DNA of 64,000 nucleotides from Pseudomonadota bacterium (GCA_018262195.1 JAGTRS010000011.1:62001-126000), one strand, 5' to 3'; positions 1 through 9,554 are shown, counted from the first letter of the stretch. Numbers and translations: made by a program. Notes: generated by a model not told the origin, from the letters alone.

Positions 1-426
1 GGACTTGCCATCCTCGGCCAGCTTCCAGGTGGCGTGGCGGTAGATCGTGCGACGGCGCTCATTCATGAAGAGACGGAATGCCGCTTCCGACGGCTCAAGG
101 TCGGAGGCCTGCCGGATGTCGTTGTCGCGGTCGTAGAGGAAATTGGCGATTTCCTTGGCCGTGTCCGTGGTCATTGCCTCGATTGCTTCGCGGGAACGCA
201 GGTCGAGAGCGCGTATCGAGTCGTCGGTGACTGTTTTGCCGACCGATTTGATGGTCGACAGCATGGAGTCCGCCATGCTGCCCGCCTTGACCGAAACTTC
301 TTCGCCGAGCTGGCTGGTCGCGTGCCAGGCATACCAGGCAAGCAGGACCAGCGGGACAACCTTGATAAGGACGAAAATGGCAATCAGCTTGCCACGTATT
401 CCGCCGAGAAAAGCTGGTAGTTTCAT
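1..426 (-). CDS. Membrane sensor protein, N-terminal part (runs off window)
   Basis: An open frame on the minus strand starts at the ATG at 426 and stays open to base 1, giving 142 codons without a stop. It begins with a short cationic stretch and one hydrophobic segment (about residues 12-34). An alpha-helical, charged extracytoplasmic region follows, of the kind found in Cache-type sensors of chemoreceptors, histidine kinases and SpoIIE-like phosphatases. The output domain lies outside the window, so the class of signalling protein cannot be told. Codon use matches its neighbours. Confident as a gene, weak on function. Confidence 0.7.
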   Translation of the reverse strand, partial: MKLPAFLGGIRGKLIAIFVLIKVVPLVLLAWYAWHATSQLGEEVSVKAGSMADSMLSTIKSVGKTVTDDSIRALDLRSREAIEAMTTDTAKEIANFLYDRDNDIRQASDLEPSEAAFRLFMNERRRTIYRHATWKLAEDGKS

Positions 427-469
427 TGGTCCCCCTGCAAGTCCCGCCTGAGTTGCTTGTCTGGGCTAC

Positions 470-859
470 TCAGTGTTTCTCTGTTTTCTCAGGTTTTTTT
501 TCGGTATCTGCCTTGGCCTCAGTCTCAGGGGCAGGTTGCTGGGCAGTTTTCTTTTTCTTGTTGCCCGGTGCTTCCGCTGGCGGGAGCTGTGGAACGATGG
601 TTTCCAGCTTGTTTTCCCGCATGTACTCGTCCATTTCGCGCCATCCGGCGTAAATGCCAGCCTTGGGCAGCCAGCCGTAGATTGAGTAACAATCTTCGAT
701 GGCGCGGCCGGATTGCCGGCAAGCGCTGCCAACCGCCTTGGCTTCAGGTTCCATGCGGGCTTCCTTCTTGGCCGGATCTTCCATGCCGAGCTTCTGGCTG
801 ATCTGATCGCAGGCGGTCAGGCTGAAGGCGAAAAGAATGAGAAAGGTAAGCTTGTTCAT
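470..859 (-). CDS. Small predicted lipoprotein of unknown function
   Basis: This 129-residue protein has a signal peptide ending in the lipobox LTAC, with Cys17 as the probable lipidation site. The central part (about residues 45-85) contains two cysteines and aromatic residues and looks globular. The last 35 residues are a Lys/Pro/Glu/Ala-rich disordered tail. It lies 43 bases upstream of the membrane sensor on the same strand and could be co-transcribed with it. I do not recognise a family. A periplasmic or outer-membrane anchored protein is the most that can be said. Confidence 0.65.
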   Translation of the reverse strand: MNKLTFLILFAFSLTACDQISQKLGMEDPAKKEARMEPEAKAVGSACRQSGRAIEDCYSIYGWLPKAGIYAGWREMDEYMRENKLETIVPQLPPAEAPGNKKKKTAQQPAPETEAKADTEKKPEKTEKH

Positions 860-952
860 GCATGGATTTTCGCATATTTGGAAGAAATGTGGAGCGTGCT
901 TCGGATTGTGCGGCAGTTATAATTTCCCCCTTTGAGATTTTCTGGAGTACCC

Positions 953-2254
953 ATGTCGCATTCTCTTCGTCCTGCCGTCGTCGCCATTTCTTTGGCGCTG
1001 GCTTGTTCTTCAGTGCTCGCAGCCAAACCGGCAAAGCCGGCAGCCAAACCCGCCGCGGCACCGGCTGCCGCAGCCGAGTTTGAGTTGGCCCACAATCTTG
1101 GTCCGGCCGGAGAGGAGCAATTGCAGGCGATCGTTGATCGCTTCAACAAGGAACACGGCGGCAACCTGAAGCTGGGGCGTCTGGAAAAGGGTGAAAAACC
1201 GGCCGGGCTCAATCTGATCCGCCGTTACGACATGAGCGATGTGCTTGCCCAGCCGAAAAATTTCATGCCGCTGCACGAAATGATGGCCAAGGCCGGGCTG
1301 CCATTGCGAGTTGGCGACTTGTCGGCTGATCTCAAGTCGGGAGTGGTCGATGGCAAGGGGCGCATGGTCGCTTTGCCGCTGGTTTATTCGACTCCGGTCA
1401 TGTTCTACAACAAGAACGCCTTCCGCAAGGCGAAGCTCGATCCTGATCAGCCGCCGAAGACCTGGTTCGAGATGCAGGGTGTGCTCGACAAGCTGCAGGA
1501 TGCCGGTTATGCCTGCCCATATACCTCTTCGTGGCCGGTCTGGGTGCATATCGATAACGTCAGTGCTATTTCCGGAGTGCCGGCGGTTAGCGAAAAGGGA
1601 TTGCTGACTTTCAACGGTCTGCCCCAGGTCAAGCACATCGCGATGATGGCAACCTGGAGCAAGGCCAATTACTTCAAACTGTTTGGTCGCCGCAACGAAG
1701 CCAGCGCCAAGTTCCTCGACGGCGAGTGCGCGATGATCTCCACCGACTCACGCGAGCACATCGACTTCCGTACCGCCAAGGGTGTCGAGTTGGGCGTTGC
1801 GCCGCTGCCCTACCACGACGATGTTTATGGTGGCCGCCAGAATTCGCTGGCTGATGGTGCTTCTCTCTGGGTCGGCGGTGGCAAGTCGGCTGCCGAGTAC
1901 AAGCAGGCGGCCAAGTTTGTTTCCTTCCTGTTGTCGCCGGAAATGCAGATTGAAATGGTCCGTGTCTACGGTGGTCTCCCGCTGACCGCAGCAGCCCGTG
2001 CTGCCGCGCGCAGCAAGCTTCTGCAGGATGGCGACAAGACGCTGGAAATTGCCTACGCATCGATGAAGGGCAAGGGAACCTCGCATGCTCCCCACGTTTC
2101 CGACGCAGATCCGGTGCGTATCCTTGCCAATGAGGAACTGGAGGCTGTTTGGGCTGACAAAAAGCCGGCCAAGGCTGCGCTCGATACAGCGGTTTCGCGC
2201 GGCAATGCGATCCTCGCAGCCAAGCCTGCCCTGAAGAAGGCCCAGCCCTTCTAA
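953..2254 (+). CDS. Extracellular solute-binding protein, UgpB-like
   Basis: Periplasmic substrate-binding protein of ABC solute-binding family 1, most like UgpB, which binds sn-glycerol-3-phosphate and its diesters. The start at 953 gives a clean signal peptide (residues 1-24) followed by an Ala/Pro/Lys linker. A start seven codons upstream would put extra residues before the signal. The mature part shows family hallmarks such as the Leu-Pro-Leu-Val-Tyr-Ser segment, a Met-Phe-Tyr-Asn-Lys segment, and a late region with Gly-Gly-Leu-Pro. Length is 433 residues, normal for the family. The stop codon abuts the ATG of the phosphodiesterase gene, so the two are translationally linked. No ugpA, ugpE or ugpC permease or ATPase gene is present nearby. 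Confidence 0.85.
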   Translation: MSHSLRPAVVAISLALACSSVLAAKPAKPAAKPAAAPAAAAEFELAHNLGPAGEEQLQAIVDRFNKEHGGNLKLGRLEKGEKPAGLNLIRRYDMSDVLAQPKNFMPLHEMMAKAGLPLRVGDLSADLKSGVVDGKGRMVALPLVYSTPVMFYNKNAFRKAKLDPDQPPKTWFEMQGVLDKLQDAGYACPYTSSWPVWVHIDNVSAISGVPAVSEKGLLTFNGLPQVKHIAMMATWSKANYFKLFGRRNEASAKFLDGECAMISTDSREHIDFRTAKGVELGVAPLPYHDDVYGGRQNSLADGASLWVGGGKSAAEYKQAAKFVSFLLSPEMQIEMVRVYGGLPLTAAARAAARSKLLQDGDKTLEIAYASMKGKGTSHAPHVSDADPVRILANEELEAVWADKKPAKAALDTAVSRGNAILAAKPALKKAQPF

Positions 2255-2998
2255 ATGAAGAATCCGCTGCCGCGCTGGTTTGCCCATCGCGGTGGCGGCT
2301 CGCTGGCCCCGGAAAATACGCTGGCCGGTATCCGGCTTGCTGCGCGCTTGGGGTATCGGGCGGTCGAGTTTGACGTGATGCTTTCTGGCGATGGCACGCC
2401 AGTGCTGATCCACGACGAAACGCTGGAGCGGACGACCAACGGCAGCGGGCGGGTTTGCGATACCCCTGACTCAATCCTGTTTCGGCTTGATGCCGGCAAT
2501 GGCGAGCGCATTCCCCGGTTTGCCGAGGCGGTGGCGTTGTGCCGGGAATACGGCCTGCTGGCCAATGTCGAGATCAAGCCGGCGACCGGTTTCGAGCGCG
2601 AGACCGCCGAGGTTGTGGCAAGGATGACGACAAGTCTCTGGCAGGGGGCTGTCGTGCAACCACTGATTTCCTCGTTTTCGCTGGAAGCTATCGAAGTGGC
2701 GCGGGATCTGGTGCCGAATATTCCCCGTGGCTTGCTGTTCGAACAGGTGCCGGCTGACTGGTTGCAGGAAATGTCTCGTTGGCAGGCGCTTACTCTGCAT
2801 TGCTCAGCCAGGCATGTCAGTGATCAGGTGCTGGGTGAGGCGCGCGACCATGCGGTTCCGGTGCTGTGTTACACGGTCAACCAGCCGGAACAGGCAAAAA
2901 GCCTGTTCGAACGTGGTGTCAGCGCGGTATTTACCGACCGTCTCGACCTGTTTTCGTCGGAAACAAGTGCTTACAAAGGCTTGCAATTAGGCGGCTGA
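2255..2998 (+). CDS. ugpQ: Glycerophosphodiester phosphodiesterase
   Basis: Hydrolyses glycerophosphodiesters to sn-glycerol-3-phosphate and an alcohol. The N-terminus carries the GDPD signature: His-Arg-Gly near residue 10, Pro-Glu-Asn-Thr, then Glu-Phe-Asp and a His-Asp pair about 15 residues later, which are the catalytic and metal-binding residues. Length is 247 residues with no signal peptide, as in cytoplasmic UgpQ. It starts directly after the stop of the UgpB-like gene. The pairing of binding protein and phosphodiesterase points to use of phospholipid head-group diesters as a carbon or phosphate source. Confidence 0.92.
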   Translation: MKNPLPRWFAHRGGGSLAPENTLAGIRLAARLGYRAVEFDVMLSGDGTPVLIHDETLERTTNGSGRVCDTPDSILFRLDAGNGERIPRFAEAVALCREYGLLANVEIKPATGFERETAEVVARMTTSLWQGAVVQPLISSFSLEAIEVARDLVPNIPRGLLFEQVPADWLQEMSRWQALTLHCSARHVSDQVLGEARDHAVPVLCYTVNQPEQAKSLFERGVSAVFTDRLDLFSSETSAYKGLQLGG

Positions 2999-3064
2999 TT
3001 TTTGCACCGTTTTACCTTTTAATGTTGCTCAGGGAGTTCGCCCTAGACATCAGGAGGAAAAATC

Positions 3065-3418
3065 ATGAAGACCATCAAGACACTTGCCGTTCTATCCCTC
3101 GTTTTGCCGACTTTGGCCTTCGCCCAGGGCAACACGCCGCGTGTCGACCAGCGCCAGGCCAATCAGGAGCAGCGTATCGATCAGGGGGGCGCTTCGGGCA
3201 GCTTGACTCAGCGCGAAGCCAACCGTCTGGATCGCGGCCAGCAGCATGTCGATAACATGGAAAACCGTGCCAAGTCTGACGGTGTCGTGACGCGCGGCGA
3301 GCGCGCCCGCCTGCATCAGGCGCAGGAAGTTCAGAGCCGCCGCATCTACGCGCAAAAGCACGACCGCCAGCACGATTACAATCACAACGGCCGGGTGGAT
3401 CGTCCGCGCCGTCGCTGA
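3065..3418 (+). CDS. Small secreted charged protein
   Basis: A 117-residue protein with a clear signal peptide (cleavage near residue 20, after Ala-Phe-Ala). The mature part is very hydrophilic, rich in Gln, Arg, Asn and Asp, probably helical, and ends in a His/Asn/Asp-rich stretch with an Arg-rich terminus. An AGGAGG-type ribosome site sits just upstream of the ATG. Similar small Gln/Arg-rich periplasmic proteins are common in betaproteobacteria, but I know of no defined function. A terminator follows closely, so it is likely a single-gene transcript. Confidence 0.75.
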   Translation: MKTIKTLAVLSLVLPTLAFAQGNTPRVDQRQANQEQRIDQGGASGSLTQREANRLDRGQQHVDNMENRAKSDGVVTRGERARLHQAQEVQSRRIYAQKHDRQHDYNHNGRVDRPRRR

Positions 3419-3439
3419 TCGTTCCTGGTCACCCATGAG

Positions 3440-3458
3440 ACCCGCCAATTGGCGGGTT
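3440..3458 (+). terminator. Intrinsic terminator after the small secreted protein
   Basis: A seven-base stem (ACCCGCC / GGCGGGT) with an AATT loop, followed by a short T-containing tract. It lies 21 bases after the stop codon. Confidence 0.7.
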
Positions 3459-3583
3459 TATCAATTCCACGGTCAACCGGAAAAAATGGCCAAAATTGAA
3501 ACCTGTTTCAGGTGCTCAAGTTCCGGCCGCTCCTGCGTTAAAATCACGAATTCCGAATTCAACGCCGTGAAAGCCGTCAGCTT

Positions 3584-6199
3584 ATGAAAAGCGCCGAAAT
3601 CCGCCAGCAGTTCCTCGACTTCTTCGCCTCCAAGGGCCACCAGATCGTTTCTTCCAGTTCGCTGGTGCCGCATGAGGACCCGACCCTGTTGTTTACCAAC
3701 GCCGGGATGAACCAGTTCAAGGACGTTTTCCTCGGTTTCGATAAGCGCCCCTACACGCGTGCGACCACCTCGCAAAAATGCGTGCGGGCCGGCGGCAAGC
3801 ACAACGACCTCGAAAACGTCGGCTACACGGCGCGTCATCACACCTTCTTCGAGATGCTCGGCAACTTCTCGTTCGGCGACTATTTCAAGCGCGACGCGAT
3901 CAAGTACGCCTGGGAGCTGCTGACTGAAGTCTACAAGCTGCCCAAGGACAAACTGACCGTTACGGTCTACGCCGAGGACGACGAAGCCTACGACATCTGG
4001 ACCAGGGAAATCGGCGTGCCGGTCGAGCGCGTCATCCGCATCGGCGACAACAAGGGTGCTCGCTACGCCTCCGATAATTTCTGGATGATGGGCGACACCG
4101 GCCCCTGCGGCCCATGCACCGAAATTTTCTACGACCACGGCGAAAAGCACTGGGGCGGCCCCCCGGGATCGCCGGAAGAAGACGGCGACCGTTTCATCGA
4201 AATCTGGAACAACGTCTTCATGCAGTTCAACCGCGATGAAGCCGGCGTCATGCATCCGCTGCCCAAGCCTTCGGTCGATACCGGCATGGGCCTCGAGCGC
4301 ATCTCGGCCGTGCTGCAGGGCGTGCATGCCAACTACGAGATCGACCTGTTCCAGGCTCTGCTCAAGGCTGCTGCCCGCGAGACCTCAGCTGCCGACATGG
4401 ATTCGCCGTCGCTGAAAGTATTGGCCGACCACATTCGGGCCTGCTCCTTCCTGCTCGCCGATGGCGTTATCCCCGGCAACGAGGGCCGCGGCTACGTCCT
4501 GCGCCGCATCATCCGCCGCGCGATCCGCCATGGCTACAAACTCGGCGCCCGCGCTGCTTTCTTCCACAAGATGGTGCCCGACCTCGTTGCCGAAATGGGC
4601 ATGGCCTATCCGGAACTGGGCCAGAACCAGTTCAAGATCATTGCCACGCTCAAGCAGGAAGAAGACCGCTTCTTCGAAACCATCGAGCACGGCATGGCCA
4701 TCCTCGAAGGCGAACTGAAAGCGCTGGGCGAAGGTGGCGTCTTCAATGGCGACACCGCCTTCAAGCTACACGATACCTACGGTTTCCCGCTTGATCTGAC
4801 GCAGGACATCTGCCGCGAGCACAAGATCACCGTCGATGCCGCTGCCTTCGACGCCGCCATGGCCCGCCAGAAGGAACAGGCGCGCGCCGCCGGCAAGTTC
4901 AAAATGGCGACCAACCTCGAGTACGATGGTCCGGCCACGACTTTCCACGGCTACGCTGCCCTCGAGTACAAGGCCAACGTGCTCGCCCTGTACAAGGACG
5001 GTGCCGCGGTCAACCAACTCAACGAAGGCGAAATGGGCGTCGTTGTCCTAGACGACACGCCGTTCTACGCCGAATCCGGTGGCCAGGTTGGCGACTGCGG
5101 CGCACTGCAGTCGGTGCATGGCATCTTCGCCGTCGAAGACACGCAGAAAATCCAGGCCACCGTTTTCGGTCACCATGGCGTCGTCAAGACCGGCACCATC
5201 TCGGTCGGTAACGGTGTTGCTGCCAAGGTCGACGTGCTGGCCCGCCAGCGCATCATGCGCAACCACTCGGCGACCCACCTGCTGCACAAGGCGCTGCGCG
5301 AAGTGCTCGGCGATCACGTTCAGCAAAAGGGCTCGCAGGTCGATCCGGACAAGACCCGTTTCGACTTCGTGCATAACCAGCCGATGACCGACGAGGAAAT
5401 CCGCAAGGTTGAGAACATCGTCAACGCCGAAATTCTCGCCAACGTCGCCACCGAAACCCGCGTCCTGCCCATTGCCGAAGCTCAGAAGCTCGGTGCCATG
5501 ATGCTATTCGGCGAAAAATACGGTGACGACGTGCGCGTCCTCGACATCGGCTCGTCGCGCGAACTGTGCGGTGGCACCCACGTTTCGCGCACTGGCGACA
5601 TCGGCCTGTTCAGCATCACGGCCGAAGGTGGCGTTGCGGCCGGCGTGCGCCGTGTCGAAGCGGTTACCGGCGACAACGCACTGGCCTACATGCAGGACAT
5701 GGAAAGTGCGCTTGGCGGCGTCGCTGGCACGCTCAAGGTGTTGCCCAAGGACGTGCATGGCCGCGTGCTGGCCGTGCTCGATCAGGTCAAGAAGCTCGAG
5801 CGCGAACTGGCTGCCCTCAAGGGCAAGCTGGCCTCGGCGCAGGGCGACGACATGCTGGCCAACGCGATCGACGTCAAGGGCGCCAAGGTTCTGGCCGCGA
5901 CGCTTGAAGGCGCCGACGTCAACACGCTGCGTGAAACCATGGACAAGCTGCGCGACAAGCTTAAATCGGCGGCTATCGTGCTGGCCTCGGTCGGTGACGG
6001 CAAGGTCACGCTGATTGCCGGCGTGACGGCTGACCTGACCGGCAAGGTCAAGGCCGGCGAGCTGGTTAACATGGTCGCCCAGCAGGTCGGCGGCAAGGGC
6101 GGCGGTCGCCCGGATATGGCGCAGGCCGGCGGCACGCAACCGGAAAACCTGCCGGCAGCGCTGGCTTCGGTGTCAGCCTGGGTCGAAGGCAAGCTGTGA
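3584..6199 (+). CDS. alaS: Alanine--tRNA ligase
   Basis: Charges tRNA-Ala in the cytoplasm. The 871-residue product is full length for bacterial AlaRS. The N-terminal class II catalytic core begins with the Glu-Ile-Arg...Phe-Phe...Gly-His pattern. The editing domain contains the zinc-binding His-Ser-Ala-Thr-His motif and a later Cys-Gly-Gly-Thr-His motif. The C-Ala domain ends with a Gly-rich segment (Gly-Gly-Lys-Gly-Gly-Gly-Arg). The first start fits this N-terminus exactly. The last codons overlap the start of the next small gene by four bases. Confidence 0.98.
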   Translation: MKSAEIRQQFLDFFASKGHQIVSSSSLVPHEDPTLLFTNAGMNQFKDVFLGFDKRPYTRATTSQKCVRAGGKHNDLENVGYTARHHTFFEMLGNFSFGDYFKRDAIKYAWELLTEVYKLPKDKLTVTVYAEDDEAYDIWTREIGVPVERVIRIGDNKGARYASDNFWMMGDTGPCGPCTEIFYDHGEKHWGGPPGSPEEDGDRFIEIWNNVFMQFNRDEAGVMHPLPKPSVDTGMGLERISAVLQGVHANYEIDLFQALLKAAARETSAADMDSPSLKVLADHIRACSFLLADGVIPGNEGRGYVLRRIIRRAIRHGYKLGARAAFFHKMVPDLVAEMGMAYPELGQNQFKIIATLKQEEDRFFETIEHGMAILEGELKALGEGGVFNGDTAFKLHDTYGFPLDLTQDICREHKITVDAAAFDAAMARQKEQARAAGKFKMATNLEYDGPATTFHGYAALEYKANVLALYKDGAAVNQLNEGEMGVVVLDDTPFYAESGGQVGDCGALQSVHGIFAVEDTQKIQATVFGHHGVVKTGTISVGNGVAAKVDVLARQRIMRNHSATHLLHKALREVLGDHVQQKGSQVDPDKTRFDFVHNQPMTDEEIRKVENIVNAEILANVATETRVLPIAEAQKLGAMMLFGEKYGDDVRVLDIGSSRELCGGTHVSRTGDIGLFSITAEGGVAAGVRRVEAVTGDNALAYMQDMESALGGVAGTLKVLPKDVHGRVLAVLDQVKKLERELAALKGKLASAQGDDMLANAIDVKGAKVLAATLEGADVNTLRETMDKLRDKLKSAAIVLASVGDGKVTLIAGVTADLTGKVKAGELVNMVAQQVGGKGGGRPDMAQAGGTQPENLPAALASVSAWVEGKL

Positions 6200-6498
6200 A
6201 AGCGGCGTTTGCGCTGATGCTGGTTCTGGCGGCGGGGCAGGGCTTCGCCGCCGAGCTGGACCGGACGCCGCTCGATGCGGTGACGGCGGATGGGCAAAAG
6301 GTCCGTCTTTTTCCGAATGGTCGCTGGGAGTTTGTCGATGCTGCCAAGGCGGCAGAGGCACAGAAGGCGGCGGCTGAATATCCGGAAAACAAGACCCAGC
6401 CAGTCGGCGCTCAGGGTGGGGTGTTCGGTGTCGGGCGGACGATCATGCCCGGCGACAAGGACTACAACCGGGGTTCCCTCAATCCGAAGCTGCGCTGA
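6196..6498 (+). CDS. Small secreted protein of unknown function
   Basis: A 100-residue protein that starts with GTG inside the alaS stop region (GTGA overlap). It has a signal peptide (about residues 1-18), then a short domain with a '[15 protein letters not shown]' type strand-turn-strand pattern. Such patterns occur in small periplasmic DUF proteins; I do not assign it to one. The C-terminal third is rich in Gly, Pro and Asn and probably disordered. Translational coupling to alaS is clear from the overlap. Its stop codon lies inside a perfect palindrome shared with the convergent gene. Confidence 0.7.
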   Translation: MKAAFALMLVLAAGQGFAAELDRTPLDAVTADGQKVRLFPNGRWEFVDAAKAAEAQKAAAEYPENKTQPVGAQGGVFGVGRTIMPGDKDYNRGSLNPKLR

Positions 6499-6508
6499 TC
6501 AGCGCAGC
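6489..6508. terminator. Perfect 20-base palindrome spanning two convergent stop codons
   Basis: GCTGCGCTGATCAGCGCAGC is fully self-complementary. The TGA of the plus-strand gene and the TGA of the minus-strand gene sit back to back in its TGATCA centre. It could form a hairpin in either transcript and act as a bidirectional end, but no U-tract follows on either side. Confidence 0.4.
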
Positions 6509-6813
6509 AAGCGGTCACTGCTGCCGGGTTCGCGGAAAAACTCCCCCTCGATGACCTGATCGTTGCGCGCCGATTGAGCCTCGCGCATTTGCTGCATCTG
6601 CTTGCGCAAGGCACGGGTCCTCCACCACAGCCAGCCACCGAGCATGAGGCCACCAACGGCGACCACGGCCAGTGCGACCAGCGAAAACATGAAGGCGAGC
6701 GTCAGAAACGCGGCGCTCAGGATGAAAGCGAGCACCTTGGCGAGCGGACCTTGCGGAGGCTGGCCAAATGGCGGGCTTTGCCGGGATTGCTGGTTCTGCG
6801 AGTCGCTGTCCAT
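6499..6813 (-). CDS. Small membrane protein of unknown function
   Basis: A 104-residue protein with a Gln/Ser/Pro-rich N-terminus, then two closely spaced hydrophobic segments (about residues 25-47 and 48-65), the second ending in Trp-Leu-Trp-Trp-Arg. A charged, probably helical cytoplasmic tail follows, with Gln/Met/Arg residues and a Glu-Gly-Glu-Phe segment. It lies downstream of the EAL-HDOD gene on the same strand, 92 bases away. I do not recognise a family with a known role. It is convergent with the preceding plus-strand gene. Confidence 0.65.
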   Translation of the reverse strand: MDSDSQNQQSRQSPPFGQPPQGPLAKVLAFILSAAFLTLAFMFSLVALAVVAVGGLMLGGWLWWRTRALRKQMQQMREAQSARNDQVIEGEFFREPGSSDRLLR

Positions 6814-6905
6814 TGCCGATCAGTGCGTGTGGGAAATGAAACGATTGTAGTCGACTGAGGGCGACAGATTGTTGTGCTGCTGTCGTCTTCTTGTAACGGC
6901 TGGTG

Positions 6906-8159
6906 TTACTGCTCCGGCTTTTCCTGCCCGATATCGTTCGCCCATTGCAGCGCTTGCGTTTGCGCCCGGTTGATCGCTTTCGGGCTGAGGCCCGGGAGTT
7001 CGGCCAGTGCCTTGGTCAACCGTGCGAGGTCGCCGTTCTCGCTGCTTTCGGCAATCTGGAGCAGGGCGCCCAGCGTACCGGTGCCTGCACACAGGGCATC
7101 GCGGACATTGCTGGTCAGGCCAAGCGGTGCGACGATCTCGGCAATCGGCAGGCTGACCAGCGCCGGCATCAGCGACATGATGCCCGCCATGAACGCCTGA
7201 TCAGAAAGTGCTATGTCGCCCGGCTGCAACTCGCCGGCCAGAAGCTCCATCAAACGGCCGCGTGTGGCGGCCATCAGCAGCAAGGGGTTGCTGCTCGGGT
7301 TATGGTTGCCAGTGGCAAAGACCAGCAACTGCAGCCAGCGTTGCAACTGGCGGCGACCGAGAACCGTGATGGCATGGCCCAGCGAGGTGATTTTCTCGGT
7401 ACAGCCGGCACCGACGGAATTGGTCATGCGCAGCAGGTTGATGGTCAGGCCGGGTTCGGGCTTGAGGGCAGTTTCCAGTTCGGCCGTCGCGGCATCGCCA
7501 AGCAGCAGACCCATCAGCTTCATCAGTGACAGTTGCGAATGGTCCAGCTTCTTGCCGGCAATGATCGTCGGCTTGGCGAAGTAATAGCCTTGGAACAGGG
7601 TGAATCCCAGCTTCAGGCATTGTTCCATCTGCTCTCGAGAATCGACCTTTTCGGCCAGGAGCTGCTTGCCCATCGGCTTCAGCTTCATGGTCAGCTGCAT
7701 CAGCTGGACGCGGGACAGCGGCTGAATATCGACCTTGACGATCTCGACCAGGGACAACAGTTCGGCAAAGGCCGGTTCAAGCTGAATGACGTCGTCGAGG
7801 GCGAGGGTAAAGCCGGCGGTTTTCAGTGCCTTGCAGCGTTCGATGACCGCTTCGGTCGGCGGTACGGTTTCGAGGATTTCAAGCACAACCGCATGGCGCG
7901 GCAATAATTCAAGCATGTCGCTGAACAGGAACTGTTCGTCGACATTGATGAAGCCGCGGTGGTTGCCGAGCGCCGCTTCGACGCCAAGTTCGGTAAAGGC
8001 GTTGGCGATGACGGTTGCTGTGGCCTGTACGCCATCGGTGACATCGGCAAAATTACGGCTGCCATTGCGGAAAAGCAGTTCGTAAGCGACCAGCCGCTGT
8101 TCGCGGTCCAGTATCGGCTGGCGTCCGAGAAAAAGCTGGTCGGCGGCTGTTTCGCTCAC
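6906..8159 (-). CDS. EAL-HDOD domain signalling protein, probably non-catalytic
   Basis: A 417-residue YuxH-type protein: an N-terminal EAL-like domain (about residues 1-200) followed by an HDOD domain (about residues 205-400). The canonical EAL signature is replaced by Tyr-Glu-Leu-Leu-Phe-Arg, and the following metal-binding residues are only partly kept. It is therefore more likely a c-di-GMP sensor or a protein-interaction module than a phosphodiesterase. HDOD domains occur in regulators of flagella, chemotaxis and competence. It starts nine bases after the stop of the phosphomutase gene on the same strand. Confidence 0.88.
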   Translation of the reverse strand: MSETAADQLFLGRQPILDREQRLVAYELLFRNGSRNFADVTDGVQATATVIANAFTELGVEAALGNHRGFINVDEQFLFSDMLELLPRHAVVLEILETVPPTEAVIERCKALKTAGFTLALDDVIQLEPAFAELLSLVEIVKVDIQPLSRVQLMQLTMKLKPMGKQLLAEKVDSREQMEQCLKLGFTLFQGYYFAKPTIIAGKKLDHSQLSLMKLMGLLLGDAATAELETALKPEPGLTINLLRMTNSVGAGCTEKITSLGHAITVLGRRQLQRWLQLLVFATGNHNPSSNPLLLMAATRGRLMELLAGELQPGDIALSDQAFMAGIMSLMPALVSLPIAEIVAPLGLTSNVRDALCAGTGTLGALLQIAESSENGDLARLTKALAELPGLSPKAINRAQTQALQWANDIGQEKPEQ

Positions 8160-8168
8160 AAATTCCCC

Positions 8169-9545
8169 TTAGAACGGTAGCTGGATGCCCGGCCACATGG
8201 CGTTGAGCGCCGAGCGGAAAGCGGCCTGGATGCGCTCCAGTGCGGCAGTGTTGTCGGCCTCGAAGCGCAGTACAACGACAGGCGTCGTGTTTGACGGGCG
8301 AGCGAGTCCGAATCCATCTGCGTATTCTACGCGGAGGCCATCGATGGTGATGATTTCCTCGGCACCTTCAAACTTGCCTTCGGCTTTCAGTTTTTCGATC
8401 AATTTGAACGGTTCGCCTTCAGCCATCTTGATGTTCAGTTCGGGGGTCGACGGCGAATTTGGCAGGTTTTTCAGGACCGGGTTCGCATCGGCAGCCTGGC
8501 TCAGGATTTCAAGAAGGCGGGCACCGGTGTACAGGCCGTCGTCGAAGCCATACCAGCGCTCCTTGAAGAAGGTGTGGCCAGACATTTCGCCGGCCAGCGG
8601 GGCACCGGTTTCCTTCAGCTTGGCCTTGACCAGTGCGTGGCCAGTGTTCCACATCAGCGGCACGCCGCCGTGCTGCCGGATCCAGGGGGCGAGCAGTCGG
8701 GTGCATTTGACGTCATAGATGATCATGCCACCCGGGACCCGGGAGAGCACGTCGGCCGCAAACAGCATCAACTGGCGATCGGGGTAGATGATTTCGCCAT
8801 CCTTGGTCACCACGCCGAGCCGGTCGCCGTCGCCGTCGAAGGCGATGCCAATTTCTGCGTCGGTTTCCTTGAGGGCCTTGATGACGTCGGTAAGGTTTTC
8901 CGGCTTCGATGGATCAGGATGATGGTTCGGGAAGTTGCCATCGACTTCGCAGAACAGCGGGACGATCTCGCAACCGAGGTGTTTGAACAGTTCCGGGGCA
9001 ATGGCGCCGGCGACGCCGTTGCCGCAGTCCATGACGATCTTCATTGGGCGGGCCAGCTTGACGTCGCCGATAATTTTCTCGACGTAGGCTGACAAAACAT
9101 CCGCGCTACGGCGTTCGCCCTTGCCATGTTTCAGGTTGCCGGATTCGGCTCGTTTTTTCAGGTCCTGAATGGCATCAAGGGCCAGTGTTGTGCCACCGAT
9201 GACCATTTTCAGGCCGTTGTAGTCGGGCGGGTTGTGGCTGCCGGTGACCGAAACACAGGAGTTGCAGCCGAGTTCGTAAGCGGCAAAGTAGGTGACCGGC
9301 GTCGGGACGCAGCCAACGTCAATCGCATCCACGCCTGCGGCGCAAATGCCATCCATCAGCGCGCCCGCCAGTTCAGGGCCGGAGAGGCGACCATCGCGGC
9401 CGACGGCGATCGCCTTCTGGCCCTGCTCTGCAGCCAGCGAGCCCAGCGCATGACCAATCTGGCGAACGACATCGGCGGTCAGGGATTTGTTGACGATGCC
9501 CCGAATGTCGTAGGCCTTGAAAATTTCAGCTGGGAGTTGGCTCAT
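8169..9545 (-). CDS. Phosphomannomutase/phosphoglucomutase
   Basis: Interconverts hexose-1- and hexose-6-phosphates for LPS, exopolysaccharide and nucleotide-sugar synthesis. The 458-residue sequence has the four-domain alpha-D-phosphohexomutase layout. It shows the active-site serine loop Thr-Gly-Ser-His-Asn-Pro-Pro (about residue 100), the metal-binding Asp-Gly-Asp-Gly-Asp-Arg loop (about residue 240), the sugar-binding Gly-Glu-Met-Ser-Gly-His loop (about residue 320), and a C-terminal phosphate-binding region containing Arg-Pro-Ser-Asn-Thr. It sits in the minus-strand chain that includes waaF, which fits a role in LPS sugar supply. Closest families are AlgC/ManB; the exact substrate preference cannot be read from sequence. 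Confidence 0.94.
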   Translation of the reverse strand: MSQLPAEIFKAYDIRGIVNKSLTADVVRQIGHALGSLAAEQGQKAIAVGRDGRLSGPELAGALMDGICAAGVDAIDVGCVPTPVTYFAAYELGCNSCVSVTGSHNPPDYNGLKMVIGGTTLALDAIQDLKKRAESGNLKHGKGERRSADVLSAYVEKIIGDVKLARPMKIVMDCGNGVAGAIAPELFKHLGCEIVPLFCEVDGNFPNHHPDPSKPENLTDVIKALKETDAEIGIAFDGDGDRLGVVTKDGEIIYPDRQLMLFAADVLSRVPGGMIIYDVKCTRLLAPWIRQHGGVPLMWNTGHALVKAKLKETGAPLAGEMSGHTFFKERWYGFDDGLYTGARLLEILSQAADANPVLKNLPNSPSTPELNIKMAEGEPFKLIEKLKAEGKFEGAEEIITIDGLRVEYADGFGLARPSNTTPVVVLRFEADNTAALERIQAAFRSALNAMWPGIQLPF

Positions 9546-9554
9546 GATGGCTGT

